Of a stretch of 7,761 bases of DNA, positions 1 through 6,455 are shown piece by piece; the first letter of the stretch is position 1; each line of letters begins with the position of its first letter. Origin of the DNA: an uncultured Helicobacteraceae bacterium (GTDB lineage: Bacteria > Campylobacterota > Campylobacteria > Campylobacterales > Sulfurimonadaceae); the NCBI GenBank assembly GCA_903903705.1, contig CAIUZU010000321.1, positions 1 through 7,761 on the forward strand, read 5' to 3'. A program made the translations under genes and the position numbers. The notes beneath the pieces were generated by a model. The model saw only the letters and a list, made by a program, of their open reading frames with translations, ran no database searches and was not told where the DNA came from.

Positions 1-944
1 TATGGATTTAGTTTTAAAAGAATTAAATCCGCAACCATATTTCCAAGCAGTGTCAGAAATGCCGTTATCATTAAAGTACCCATGATAACGGGATAATCAC
101 GGCTTAATGCGCTCATAAAAAAAAGCTGTCCCATTCCCTCTATACCGAAAATAGACTCTAAAATCACACTGCCGCCAATTAAACCCGGAAGCGACAATCC
201 AAGCAGCGTAACAATCGGTGGAAGCAAATTTGGAAGTATATAATAACGAAGCAGCTCTTTTTTCTTTAACCCCCTAGAGACGGCAAAATAGTAGTAGTCA
301 CTCTTTAAAATCTCAAGAGTTAGAGATCTAATGTAGATTATCATACTCCCAAGTCCTACAAACACCATGACTCCAATCGGCAGAACTAAGTGCCATGTCA
401 TATCAAGATAGTATGAAAGCCCATCTTTTGGCTCTATAGAGTGCAGACCTGCTATGGGAAAGAGATCTAATGTCAAAGAAAAAAGAATAATAAAAAGCAA
501 TGCTAAATAGTAAGAGGGCATAGAAAAAGAGATAAGAGAAATTTGACGGATAATATAATCACTCTTTTTTTCATAATGCAGAGCTGATTTTATGCCCAAA
601 TATAGAGATATAACAAACACTGCAATAAGGGCGGCGATATTCATAATCAAAGTAACGCCGAGTCTTTTTAGGATTTCGCTGCTAACCTCTTGACCGCTTA
701 CAAAAGAGATGCCAAAATTGAGAGAAAATATATTTGCAACCCAGCCGATATACTGCTCACTCAAAGGCTTATCAAGCCCATAAACTGCTTTAAGTGCCGC
801 AACAGCCTCTTGCGTCATATTTGGATTAAGTTCGCCTGCTCCAAAAAAACTATTGGGTGCTGCATGAATTGCTAAGAAAGAGATCAAGGAGATCAAAAAT
901 AGCATAAATAAGATATATGAGAATTTATTTATCAATTTTATCAT
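1..944 (-). CDS. ABC transporter permease, DppB/OppB family (peptide/nickel type), 3' end cut by window edge
   Basis: This is an inner-membrane permease subunit of a binding-protein-dependent importer, of the family that takes up di/oligopeptides or nickel chelates. Reading from the ATG at 944 gives 314 uninterrupted residues, and the next codon begins TA, so it is either Tyr or a stop. The N-terminus has a short cytoplasmic stretch, a hydrophobic helix (about 8-27) and then HAAPN, matching the family's 'LLHLAPGDP' region. Further membrane segments lie near 97-118, 133-160, 185-206, 235-260 and 285-308. The cytoplasmic EAA-type loop that contacts the ATPase is visible around 215-240 (DYYYFAVSRGL then YILPN). 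The C-terminal LKLNP aligns with the usual LDPRIRY, so only a few residues should be missing. The substrate cannot be told from sequence. DppC-like and ATPase partners would be expected just outside the left edge. No Shine-Dalgarno sequence is visible; a stop codon lies eight codons upstream and no ATG, GTG or TTG start precedes 944. Confidence 0.9.
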   Translation of the reverse strand, partial: MIKLINKFSYILFMLFLISLISFLAIHAAPNSFFGAGELNPNMTQEAVAALKAVYGLDKPLSEQYIGWVANIFSLNFGISFVSGQEVSSEILKRLGVTLIMNIAALIAVFVISLYLGIKSALHYEKKSDYIIRQISLISFSMPSYYLALLFIILFSLTLDLFPIAGLHSIEPKDGLSYYLDMTWHLVLPIGVMVFVGLGSMIIYIRSLTLEILKSDYYYFAVSRGLKKKELLRYYILPNLLPPIVTLLGLSLPGLIGGSVILESIFGIEGMGQLFFMSALSRDYPVIMGTLMITAFLTLLGNMVADLILLKLNP

Positions 945-950
945 TGGAAG

Positions 951-959
951 ATTATAGCA
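951..959 (-). promoter_or_regulatory. Extended -10 promoter (TGCTATAAT) of the ABC permease gene
   Basis: On the minus strand a run of six T residues is followed by TGC and a perfect TATAAT (951-956). This is the extended -10 form typical of Campylobacterota housekeeping promoters. There is no -35 match. The -10 box ends only 6 nt before the ATG at 944, so the predicted start of transcription falls on or next to the start codon. Confidence 0.6.
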
Positions 960-975
960 AAAAATTTATAAGAGT

Positions 976-1012
976 GCCTATTTTCCCCAAAAACAGGAAA
1001 GGGGAAATAGGC
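976..1012 (-). terminator. Hairpin terminator after the large porin gene
   Basis: Left arm 976-988 (GCCTATTTTCCCC) pairs with right arm 1001-1012 (GGGGAAATAGGC). This gives 12 base pairs with a single bulged T and a 12-nt loop. It begins 16 nt after the porin stop codon. The minus-strand sequence after it is only moderately T-rich at first, with a run of six T residues about 12 nt further on, so termination may be imperfect and some transcription could continue into the permease gene. Confidence 0.55.
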
Positions 1013-1028
1013 TTAAGAAAAGATAGAA

Positions 1029-2339
1029 TTAAAAATTATATGTCAAGTAAGCTTGAATATCTGTAGTTTTTACATCATTTACATTATTTGCAGCATCTGT
1101 GTCTGCAAAAATAAGAGCTAATGCAGTATCAAGAGGTCCAAAAGACTTAGTAGCGGCAAGAGTAATTTCAGTTACTTCTTTCTCTTGAAAAAGAGTAAGC
1201 CCAGCATCTTTTGGCGCTATATCAGCACAGTAAAAACCTGCAAGAAGTCCAATTTTTGGACCAACAACCGTCTCTGCAGTGATGCTGTATGAATCAGCAC
1301 CTGCAGCAGATACTAAACCATAGTTCCACCACATTTCAGTATAAAGCTTAGATTGCCCTCCTTTAGTTGCAAATGAGCCTGTTGCAGTATTAGCCACACC
1401 TAAAAGACCATCGTCTTCAATTGAAGAGTATGCAACTTTAAAAGTAGCAACATCTTTCATTTTGTAACCTAACATTGCAGAGTATCCTGTTGTGTCAGCC
1501 GAAGATGCAGCATCTGCTTCAGTATTCATAAATTGAGCACCTGCTAAAACACCGTTTAAGTCTAAATCAGCTTGTAACCAGTATGCTTTAGCAAGGCGTA
1601 CCATATCATAATACCAAGCTTGAACAGTTAAGGGTTTTATAGAGTTGTTTACGATACCGTAAGCATATGTACCGTTTGTACCGAATGTGCTGAAATCTCC
1701 ATCAGCAGCAACATAACCTGCAGCAGCTAAACCTAGATTATTTAAACTACCTGCACCGCCTTCGTGTGTACTAGCTCTATCATCTGCACTACCGTTTGAT
1801 TTACCGATATAAGTACCTACTAGAGTAGTGTCTTTTATACTTTGGTTAATTAAAACAACCGCTTCAAAAGTATTTTTGTCAACACCCCATTTTTCACTAA
1901 AAGCAAGTGGCGTATCAAGTGCTTGACGACCGATTTTTAGTGTAGTGTCAAATGCACTGCCTGCAAGCCATACTTCATCAACCCACATAGCACTGTCAAC
2001 TTGAGCTCCGCCTGCAAAAGCTGCACCGTTAGATCCAGAAGCAGTATGAGCGTTAGACCAAACGCTATCAACTAAGTTATGCTCAACTCCAAGAGTTGTT
2101 ACAACTTGCATACCTATACCTGCTGAGACACCTTTTGTTAAATCAGTTGTTAAATCTGCACGAGCTGCAAAGTTTGTATATCCTGAATCTTGCGTAAACA
2201 TATCCGGTGCGTTAGCGACATCAGAGTCTTGAGTTCCATAATACAATTTAGCATTACCGGAAACTTTTGTGTTTTCAATTGCAAATACACTTGAACTTAT
2301 TAGCATTGCTGCTATTAAACTTAATTTTGTTAATCTCAT
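1029..2339 (-). CDS. Outer-membrane porin, OprD/MOMP-like (Campylobacterota Opr-family)
   Basis: This 436-residue beta-barrel porin probably forms a diffusion channel in the outer membrane. Residues 1-20 are a Sec signal peptide (MRLTK, hydrophobic core, SSSVFA with cleavage before IEN). The mature protein is rich in Gly, Ala, Thr, Ser and Asp, has alternating beta-strand patterns and no internal hydrophobic helix, and ends in the terminal-aromatic sequence LTYNF that directs barrel insertion. The stretch IGRQALDTPLAF (about 136-147) followed by NTFEAVVLIN (about 156-165) resembles the conserved N-terminal part of epsilonproteobacterial OprD-type porins. The start was set at 2339 because AGGAG sits 7 nt upstream; an in-frame ATG at 2372 lies 11 codons further out, inside the repeat array, and would spoil the signal peptide. 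It has its own terminator and a divergent regulatory region. Substrate specificity is not visible; if the upstream array is a true Pho box, phosphate limitation could control it. Confidence 0.85.
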   Translation of the reverse strand: MRLTKLSLIAAMLISSSVFAIENTKVSGNAKLYYGTQDSDVANAPDMFTQDSGYTNFAARADLTTDLTKGVSAGIGMQVVTTLGVEHNLVDSVWSNAHTASGSNGAAFAGGAQVDSAMWVDEVWLAGSAFDTTLKIGRQALDTPLAFSEKWGVDKNTFEAVVLINQSIKDTTLVGTYIGKSNGSADDRASTHEGGAGSLNNLGLAAAGYVAADGDFSTFGTNGTYAYGIVNNSIKPLTVQAWYYDMVRLAKAYWLQADLDLNGVLAGAQFMNTEADAASSADTTGYSAMLGYKMKDVATFKVAYSSIEDDGLLGVANTATGSFATKGGQSKLYTEMWWNYGLVSAAGADSYSITAETVVGPKIGLLAGFYCADIAPKDAGLTLFQEKEVTEITLAATKSFGPLDTALALIFADTDAANNVNDVKTTDIQAYLTYNF

Positions 2340-2346
2340 TTTAATT

Positions 2347-2351
2347 CTCCT
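2347..2351 (-). promoter_or_regulatory. Ribosome binding site deciding the porin start
   Basis: The minus strand reads AGGAG followed by a 7-nt A/T spacer and ATG at 2339. This strong Shine-Dalgarno match fixes the start at 2339 rather than at the in-frame ATG at 2372, which has no comparable site. Confidence 0.8.
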
Positions 2352-2352
2352 A

Positions 2353-2428
2353 AATTTAAAGATTGTTAACATATTGTCAACAAAATGTCAATACATTGTC
2401 AGCATAATGTCATATCTATCTTTAAATT
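2353..2428. repeat. Perfect 11-bp inverted repeat bracketing the phased array
   Basis: AATTTAAAGAT at 2353-2363 is the exact reverse complement of ATCTTTAAATT at 2418-2428. The two copies flank the TGTCA array, overlapping its first unit by two bases. The left copy abuts the porin Shine-Dalgarno site (2347-2351), so in a long porin transcript the two arms could pair and cover the approach to that site. The repeat is all A/T except one G:C pair, so chance is not excluded. Confidence 0.45.
2362..2412. promoter_or_regulatory. Five-copy 11-bp-phased direct-repeat array (Pho-box-like, OmpR/PhoB-family operator)
   Basis: Five 7-bp units start at 2362, 2373, 2384, 2395 and 2406, exactly 11 bp apart: ATTGTTA, ATTGTCA, AATGTCA, ATTGTCA, AATGTCA. 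The spacers are 4 bp. Head-to-tail 7-bp units with 4-bp spacers, one helical turn apart, are the architecture bound by OmpR/PhoB-family regulators, and TGTCA is the core of the Pho box (CTGTCAT) known from enterobacteria. The units read TGTCA on the plus strand, which favours the lipoprotein direction. However, the array ends only 22 bp before the porin ATG, and on the minus strand it contains two perfect TTGACA -35-like hexamers. It may control either gene or both. The array is seen directly; the PhoB assignment is inference. Confidence 0.7.
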
Positions 2429-2460
2429 AAGATTAACTTATGGTTAAATATTAATATTTT

Positions 2461-2466
2461 TATAAT
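2461..2466 (+). promoter_or_regulatory. -10 box (TATAAT) of the small lipoprotein gene
   Basis: A perfect TATAAT follows a T-rich stretch (TTAATATTTT), as is usual in Campylobacterota promoters. Transcription would begin near 2473, giving a leader of about 24 nt before the ATG at 2497. A second box, TATACT at 2485-2490, lies 6 nt before the same ATG and would give a leaderless message. The last TGTCA unit ends 48 bp upstream of TATAAT, further than in a classical Pho promoter. Confidence 0.5.
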
Positions 2467-2496
2467 GTATTGAAATTATTTATGTATACTCTCATC

Positions 2497-2850
2497 ATGA
2501 AAAATTTAATATTAGCTGTATCAGCAATCATACTCTTAACTTCCTGCAGCAAAGTAGATGGTGTCAATCCATCGCAAAACAGGGCTTTAAACAGTGTGTC
2601 AGGAAAAGAAGAAAAAGAAAAAAGTGGCTATTTGCAAGAAGCTCTCAACAATTGGACGAAAAATGATTGGACTCCGGCAGTTGAAAAAAATGAAGACATC
2701 AAAAAGAAAAATGAAAATGAGAGCAGAAATTTTACTCTGCAAGAGTATGTAGATAAGATTGAGGTTTACAATAAGGAGCAAAACTCAACCCATGCAGAAT
2801 CTCATAAGAAAAAAATATCTTCTATGCCTGTTATAGGAGAAGTAAAATAG
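2497..2850 (+). CDS. Small predicted lipoprotein, function unknown
   Basis: This encodes 117 residues. The N-terminus MKNLILAVSAIILLTSC is a type II signal peptide with lipobox LTSC, so Cys17 should be lipidated and the roughly 100-residue mature part anchored to a membrane. The mature part is very hydrophilic, rich in Lys, Glu and Asn, with no further membrane segment. It has a linker-like stretch (residues about 18-45) and then a probably helical region containing NNWTKNDW and FTLQEYVDKIEVYNKEQ, and it ends PVIGEVK. I do not recognise the family. ATG 2497 is chosen because it gives a compact signal peptide; ATG 2482 and TTG 2470 are in frame upstream but add an atypical extension. No Shine-Dalgarno site is visible for any of these. 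It is divergent from the porin, sharing the phased array, and convergent with the TorF-like gene. Expression is plausible given the promoter and terminator. Confidence 0.75.
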   Translation: MKNLILAVSAIILLTSCSKVDGVNPSQNRALNSVSGKEEKEKSGYLQEALNNWTKNDWTPAVEKNEDIKKKNENESRNFTLQEYVDKIEVYNKEQNSTHAESHKKKISSMPVIGEVK

Positions 2851-2853
2851 ATT

Positions 2854-2879
2854 ATAGGGAGTTTACACTCCCTATTTTG
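2854..2879. terminator. Bidirectional intrinsic terminator between convergent genes
   Basis: ATAGGGAGT (2854-2862) pairs perfectly with ACTCCCTAT (2867-2875) around a TTAC loop, and is followed by TTT on the plus strand. It starts 3 nt after the lipoprotein stop and ends 2 nt short of the end of the convergent TorF-like gene, so it probably serves both. The plus-strand T-run is the better one. Confidence 0.8.
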
Positions 2880-2881
2880 TA

Positions 2882-3547
2882 TTAAAAACGAAAAGTTACC
2901 GTACCTACGACATTATCTTCATCAGCACTTGAATCCGTTTCATGGTTAAAATTAATATATGCTACACTTAACTCAAATTTTTCAAACACTCTGTTTAATC
3001 CTACGGAGTAGTATGTACCTATGTTATGATAGTCACCGTAAATAGCACTAAAGCCTACATCATAAGGCAATTTAGCCGAAGCTCCGACTTCCCAACAATC
3101 CTCAGGATTTAAATCGTTTGTTTCAACACCCTTGCTATACTTTGCCTTTACGCCAAATTTTTCCCACTCTTTACTTATTCCGAGATATACCTCTGCAAAA
3201 TTGTACTCATTCGACATATTAGGATAAGCATATTGCACCGCACCTACATCAAAGCTTATTCCGGCTAATTCACTCTTATATCCACCGTAAAAATCTGCTT
3301 CTAAAGAGTTTTTTGTATCTCCAAAATCTACATTTGATCCCCAAGTACCTAGATATAAACCTTTATACTCTAAGTCGACTCCGGCTTGAACGGCAGGAGA
3401 GTTGTTGCTTTGAGTCATACCTCTCCATATGTAATTACTTGTAACTGCCATATTTGCACTTACACCAAAATCAGATTTTTTTTCTTCTTCTGCAAATGCC
3501 ATCGTTGTAATAAGGGCTACTGATAAACTGAGTTTAATAAATTTCAT
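2882..3547 (-). CDS. TorF family putative porin (Gcw_chp-type outer-membrane protein)
   Basis: This is a 221-residue predicted outer-membrane beta-barrel. Residues 1-19 form a signal peptide ending AFA, before EEEKKSDF. The mature start, with SNYIWRGMTQS at about 37-47 and then PAVQAGVDLEYKGLYLGTW, is the hallmark opening of the conserved family annotated as TorF putative porins (TIGR02001/Gcw_chp). Amphipathic strands follow, and the chain ends in GTVTFRF with a terminal Phe as expected for BAM-dependent barrels. The length is normal for the family. Transport function in this family is largely predicted. A clear site, AAGGA, lies 6 nt before the ATG. The gene sits downstream of fabI on the same strand but has its own promoter and a palindromic element in between, so it is probably transcribed separately. 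Confidence 0.85.
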   Translation of the reverse strand: MKFIKLSLSVALITTMAFAEEEKKSDFGVSANMAVTSNYIWRGMTQSNNSPAVQAGVDLEYKGLYLGTWGSNVDFGDTKNSLEADFYGGYKSELAGISFDVGAVQYAYPNMSNEYNFAEVYLGISKEWEKFGVKAKYSKGVETNDLNPEDCWEVGASAKLPYDVGFSAIYGDYHNIGTYYSVGLNRVFEKFELSVAYINFNHETDSSADEDNVVGTVTFRF

Positions 3548-3572
3548 TTCATATCCTTTTTCTGATAAAGAG

Positions 3573-3581
3573 ATTATGACA
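3573..3581 (-). promoter_or_regulatory. Extended -10 promoter (TGTCATAAT) of the TorF-like gene
   Basis: On the minus strand TG, one base, then CATAAT (5/6 match to TATAAT) lies 25 nt upstream of the ATG. The predicted transcript has a leader of roughly 18 nt that includes the AAGGA ribosome binding site. No -35 match is seen, which is usual in this phylum. Confidence 0.5.
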
Positions 3582-3634
3582 TATTGATTTTATTATGAAG
3601 AGGGATAATTGATTAAAAATGAGGCATGTGTAGA

Positions 3635-3693
3635 TTTGGTCGTAGGGACATTTCCTTGCGACTAGAACGGCTCTGCTCATTCTAGTGCGTAAG
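3635..3693. repeat. Intergenic palindromic element with two mutually exclusive hairpins (REP-like candidate)
   Basis: Two imperfect inverted repeats overlap. Stem A pairs 3635-3647 with 3654-3666 around a 6-nt loop (core GTCGTAGGG with CCTTGCGAC, including wobble pairs). Stem B pairs 3655-3667 (CTTGCGACTAGAA) with 3680-3693 (TTCTAGTGCGTAAG), with one bulged G and a 12-nt loop. The shared arm can be in only one stem at a time. The tract is clearly more GC-rich than the surrounding AT-rich intergenic DNA. It begins 3 nt after the fabI stop, but the minus-strand sequence beyond it has no T-run, so it is not a standard intrinsic terminator. It may be a dispersed repeat, an mRNA 3'-end stabiliser or a transcript end structure. 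Confidence 0.55.
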
Positions 3694-3696
3694 TTA

Positions 3697-4518
<822 letters not shown>

Positions 4519-4536
4519 TCAATCTTCTCCTAATAT

Positions 4537-5244
4537 TTATTTATCTAATTTTTGTGCATATTCACACATTGTGCAAAAATGCTCCGCATAAAGTGCCGCA
4601 CTTCCGACTAAAATCCCATCTACTCCATCAAGTGCCAAAACTTCTTTGGCATTTGTTACTTTTACGCTTCCACCGTAAAGAAGCGGCGCACTTGATTTCT
4701 CTTTTAACTCTTTATGTATAGCTACAATATCTTCTAAGGTCGGAGTTAGTCCCGTTCCTATCGCCCAAACCGGCTCATACGCAATAATCAATTTTTCATA
4801 TGACGTATCTATTCCTTCATACTGCTTAGATATGTACTCCATCATCTTCTCATGTCCGGCTTCTCGAACCTCTAAAGGCTCTCCGACACAGTAGATAATT
4901 TTAAAACCGAGTTCTTTATAAAAATTAAATTTTTTAACAAGCATCCCTTGTGTCTCGCCTATAACATGTCTTCGCTCGCTATGCCCTATTAAAATAGTTT
5001 TGATTCCAAACTCTTCTAACTGCTCATATCCTGTTTCACCCGTAAATGCACCGTTTATGGCAGGATATGCATTTTGTACGCCTACAGTGACTTTGCCTAC
5101 ATGCAAATTTAAACTAGATGTTGTAGGAAAAACTATAACCTCCTGAGAGATACTGTTTTTACTCAAAAAACTCTCTATTTCTTTTATATATTTAGCAGTT
5201 TTTTCTCGTGTTAGGTTTGTTTTTAAATTTGCAGCAATTATCAT
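4537..5244 (-). CDS. tpiA: Triosephosphate isomerase
   Basis: TpiA interconverts dihydroxyacetone phosphate and D-glyceraldehyde 3-phosphate in glycolysis and gluconeogenesis. The catalytic set is complete: Asn6 and Lys8 in AANLK, His88 in IGHSERR, Glu157 in AYEPVWAIGTG (157 is the base, with the mobile loop following), and the phosphate-binding LLYGGSV and GILVGSAAL motifs near the C-terminus. At 235 residues it is shorter than the usual 250 or so, in line with the compact epsilonproteobacterial versions, and nothing essential appears missing. The C-terminal tail carries CTMC, an unusual Cys pair whose role is unknown. Only 3 nt separate it from pgk, and its GAGGA ribosome binding site overlaps the last pgk codons, which suggests translational coupling. 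Confidence 0.96.
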   Translation of the reverse strand: MIIAANLKTNLTREKTAKYIKEIESFLSKNSISQEVIVFPTTSSLNLHVGKVTVGVQNAYPAINGAFTGETGYEQLEEFGIKTILIGHSERRHVIGETQGMLVKKFNFYKELGFKIIYCVGEPLEVREAGHEKMMEYISKQYEGIDTSYEKLIIAYEPVWAIGTGLTPTLEDIVAIHKELKEKSSAPLLYGGSVKVTNAKEVLALDGVDGILVGSAALYAEHFCTMCEYAQKLDK

Positions 5245-5247
5245 AAT

Positions 5248-6447
5248 TTAATCCTCTTGAACTACTAAAGATGCTACGCCCGGTAAAATTTTACCCTCTA
5301 AGAGTTCTAATGTTGCTCCGCCACCTGTTGAAATAAACGTCATCTCATCATCAACACCGATTCTTTGTACAAGGTCTGCAGTATCTCCTCCTCCTACTAT
5401 AGTCGTCGCATAGCTATCTGCTACGTAGCGAGCTATCTCATTTGAGCCTCTTGCGAACTTATCCATCTCATAAACGCCCATAGGTCCGTTCCATAAAACG
5501 GTTTGAACATCACTTAAAACCTCTTTATACAATCTTACCGTAGCGGGTCCTATATCAAGTCCCATCCAGCCGTTTGGTATCTCTTGAGCTGCTATTATTT
5601 TAATCGCAGCATCTTCTGCAAATTTATCTGCCGCAACAACATCAACAGGAAGATAAAGCTTAACTCCAAGTCTTCTGGCTTCATTCATTATGTGCTGTGC
5701 ATCTCCAAGCAACTCATCCTCAACAAGAGATGAACCGATATCATAACCTAGCTGCTTTAAGAATGTAAACGCCATCCCTCCGCCAATGAGGATCTTGTCA
5801 ACTCTAGGAAGCAGCTTGATAAGTGCTTCAAGCTTTCCTGAAACCTTTGAACCGCCCACAATTGCGGCAAACGGTCTAACAGGTTTTTCTATAAGTTTGC
5901 TAAAAAACTCTATCTCTTTTTGAAGTAAAAAACCTGCTGCTTTATGCTCATTGTCAAAAAAGTGAGTTATTCCCTCAACCGAAGAGTGTGCACGATGGCT
6001 TACACCGAACGCGTCGTTAATGTAAAAATCTGCCATAGCTGCTAATTTTTGAGAGAGTTCTTTAGAATTTTTAGTTTCACCCTCTTCATAACGGAGATTT
6101 TCTAAAATTAAAACCTCTCCACTTTTTAGTGCTGAAGCTTTTTGCATAGCATCATCGCCTACAACATCTTTTGCCAACACGACTTCCCTCTTTAAAAGAT
6201 GGTGAATTCTTCTAGCTACGGGGAGCAAAGAGTATTTGGCAACAACCTGCCCATCAGGACGACCAAGATGAGATGCCAAAATAACCGCACAGCCGTGATC
6301 TAGGCAGTGGTTAATAGTAGAGAGTGCCGAACGAATACGGCGATCATCGGATATATTTCCAAATTCATCCATCGGCACGTTAAAATCACATCTGATAAAA
6401 ACTTTTTTACCTGCTAAATCTAAATTTTTAATATTTAATAATTCCAT
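5248..6447 (-). CDS. pgk: Phosphoglycerate kinase
   Basis: Pgk transfers phosphate between 1,3-bisphosphoglycerate and ADP; in an autotroph it would mainly run in the gluconeogenic direction. The 399 residues match the bacterial family length. Substrate-site motifs in the N-domain are RCDFNVP (19-25), Arg39 in [12 protein letters not shown], and SHLGRPDG (59-66). The C-domain shows [26 protein letters not shown] and the nucleotide-binding GGGDTADLV (from 352) and [14 protein letters not shown] (from 373). The start is supported by AGGGA 5 nt upstream, which overlaps the TAG stop of gap. The 8-nt spacing to gap and 3-nt spacing to tpiA indicate one operon. Confidence 0.97.
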   Translation of the reverse strand: MELLNIKNLDLAGKKVFIRCDFNVPMDEFGNISDDRRIRSALSTINHCLDHGCAVILASHLGRPDGQVVAKYSLLPVARRIHHLLKREVVLAKDVVGDDAMQKASALKSGEVLILENLRYEEGETKNSKELSQKLAAMADFYINDAFGVSHRAHSSVEGITHFFDNEHKAAGFLLQKEIEFFSKLIEKPVRPFAAIVGGSKVSGKLEALIKLLPRVDKILIGGGMAFTFLKQLGYDIGSSLVEDELLGDAQHIMNEARRLGVKLYLPVDVVAADKFAEDAAIKIIAAQEIPNGWMGLDIGPATVRLYKEVLSDVQTVLWNGPMGVYEMDKFARGSNEIARYVADSYATTIVGGGDTADLVQRIGVDDEMTFISTGGGATLELLEGKILPGVASLVVQED

Positions 6448-6455
6448 TTTTTTCC

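Noticed and set aside
690..875. Plus-strand open frame of 61 codons
   Set aside because: It lies entirely antisense to the well-supported ABC permease coding sequence and has no recognisable features or ribosome binding site.
2340..2372. Upstream ATG at 2372 as the porin start
   Set aside because: It adds 11 residues (MLTIFKFRRIK) that disrupt an otherwise ideal signal peptide, lacks a ribosome binding site and lies inside the phased repeat array; ATG 2339 has AGGAG at 7 nt.
2362..2412. The phased repeats as a CRISPR array or simple tandem repeat
   Set aside because: The units are 7 bp with 4-bp spacers, far too short for CRISPR, and the spacers differ, so it is not a pure tandem repeat; operator architecture fits better.
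2599..2781. Minus-strand open frame of 60 codons inside the lipoprotein gene
   Set aside because: It is the complement of Lys/Glu-rich codons, giving artificial Phe/Ile runs; a shadow frame.
3655..3693. Hairpin after fabI as an intrinsic terminator
   Set aside because: The stem is good, but the minus-strand sequence after it is not T-rich, so I list it as a palindromic element and not as a terminator.
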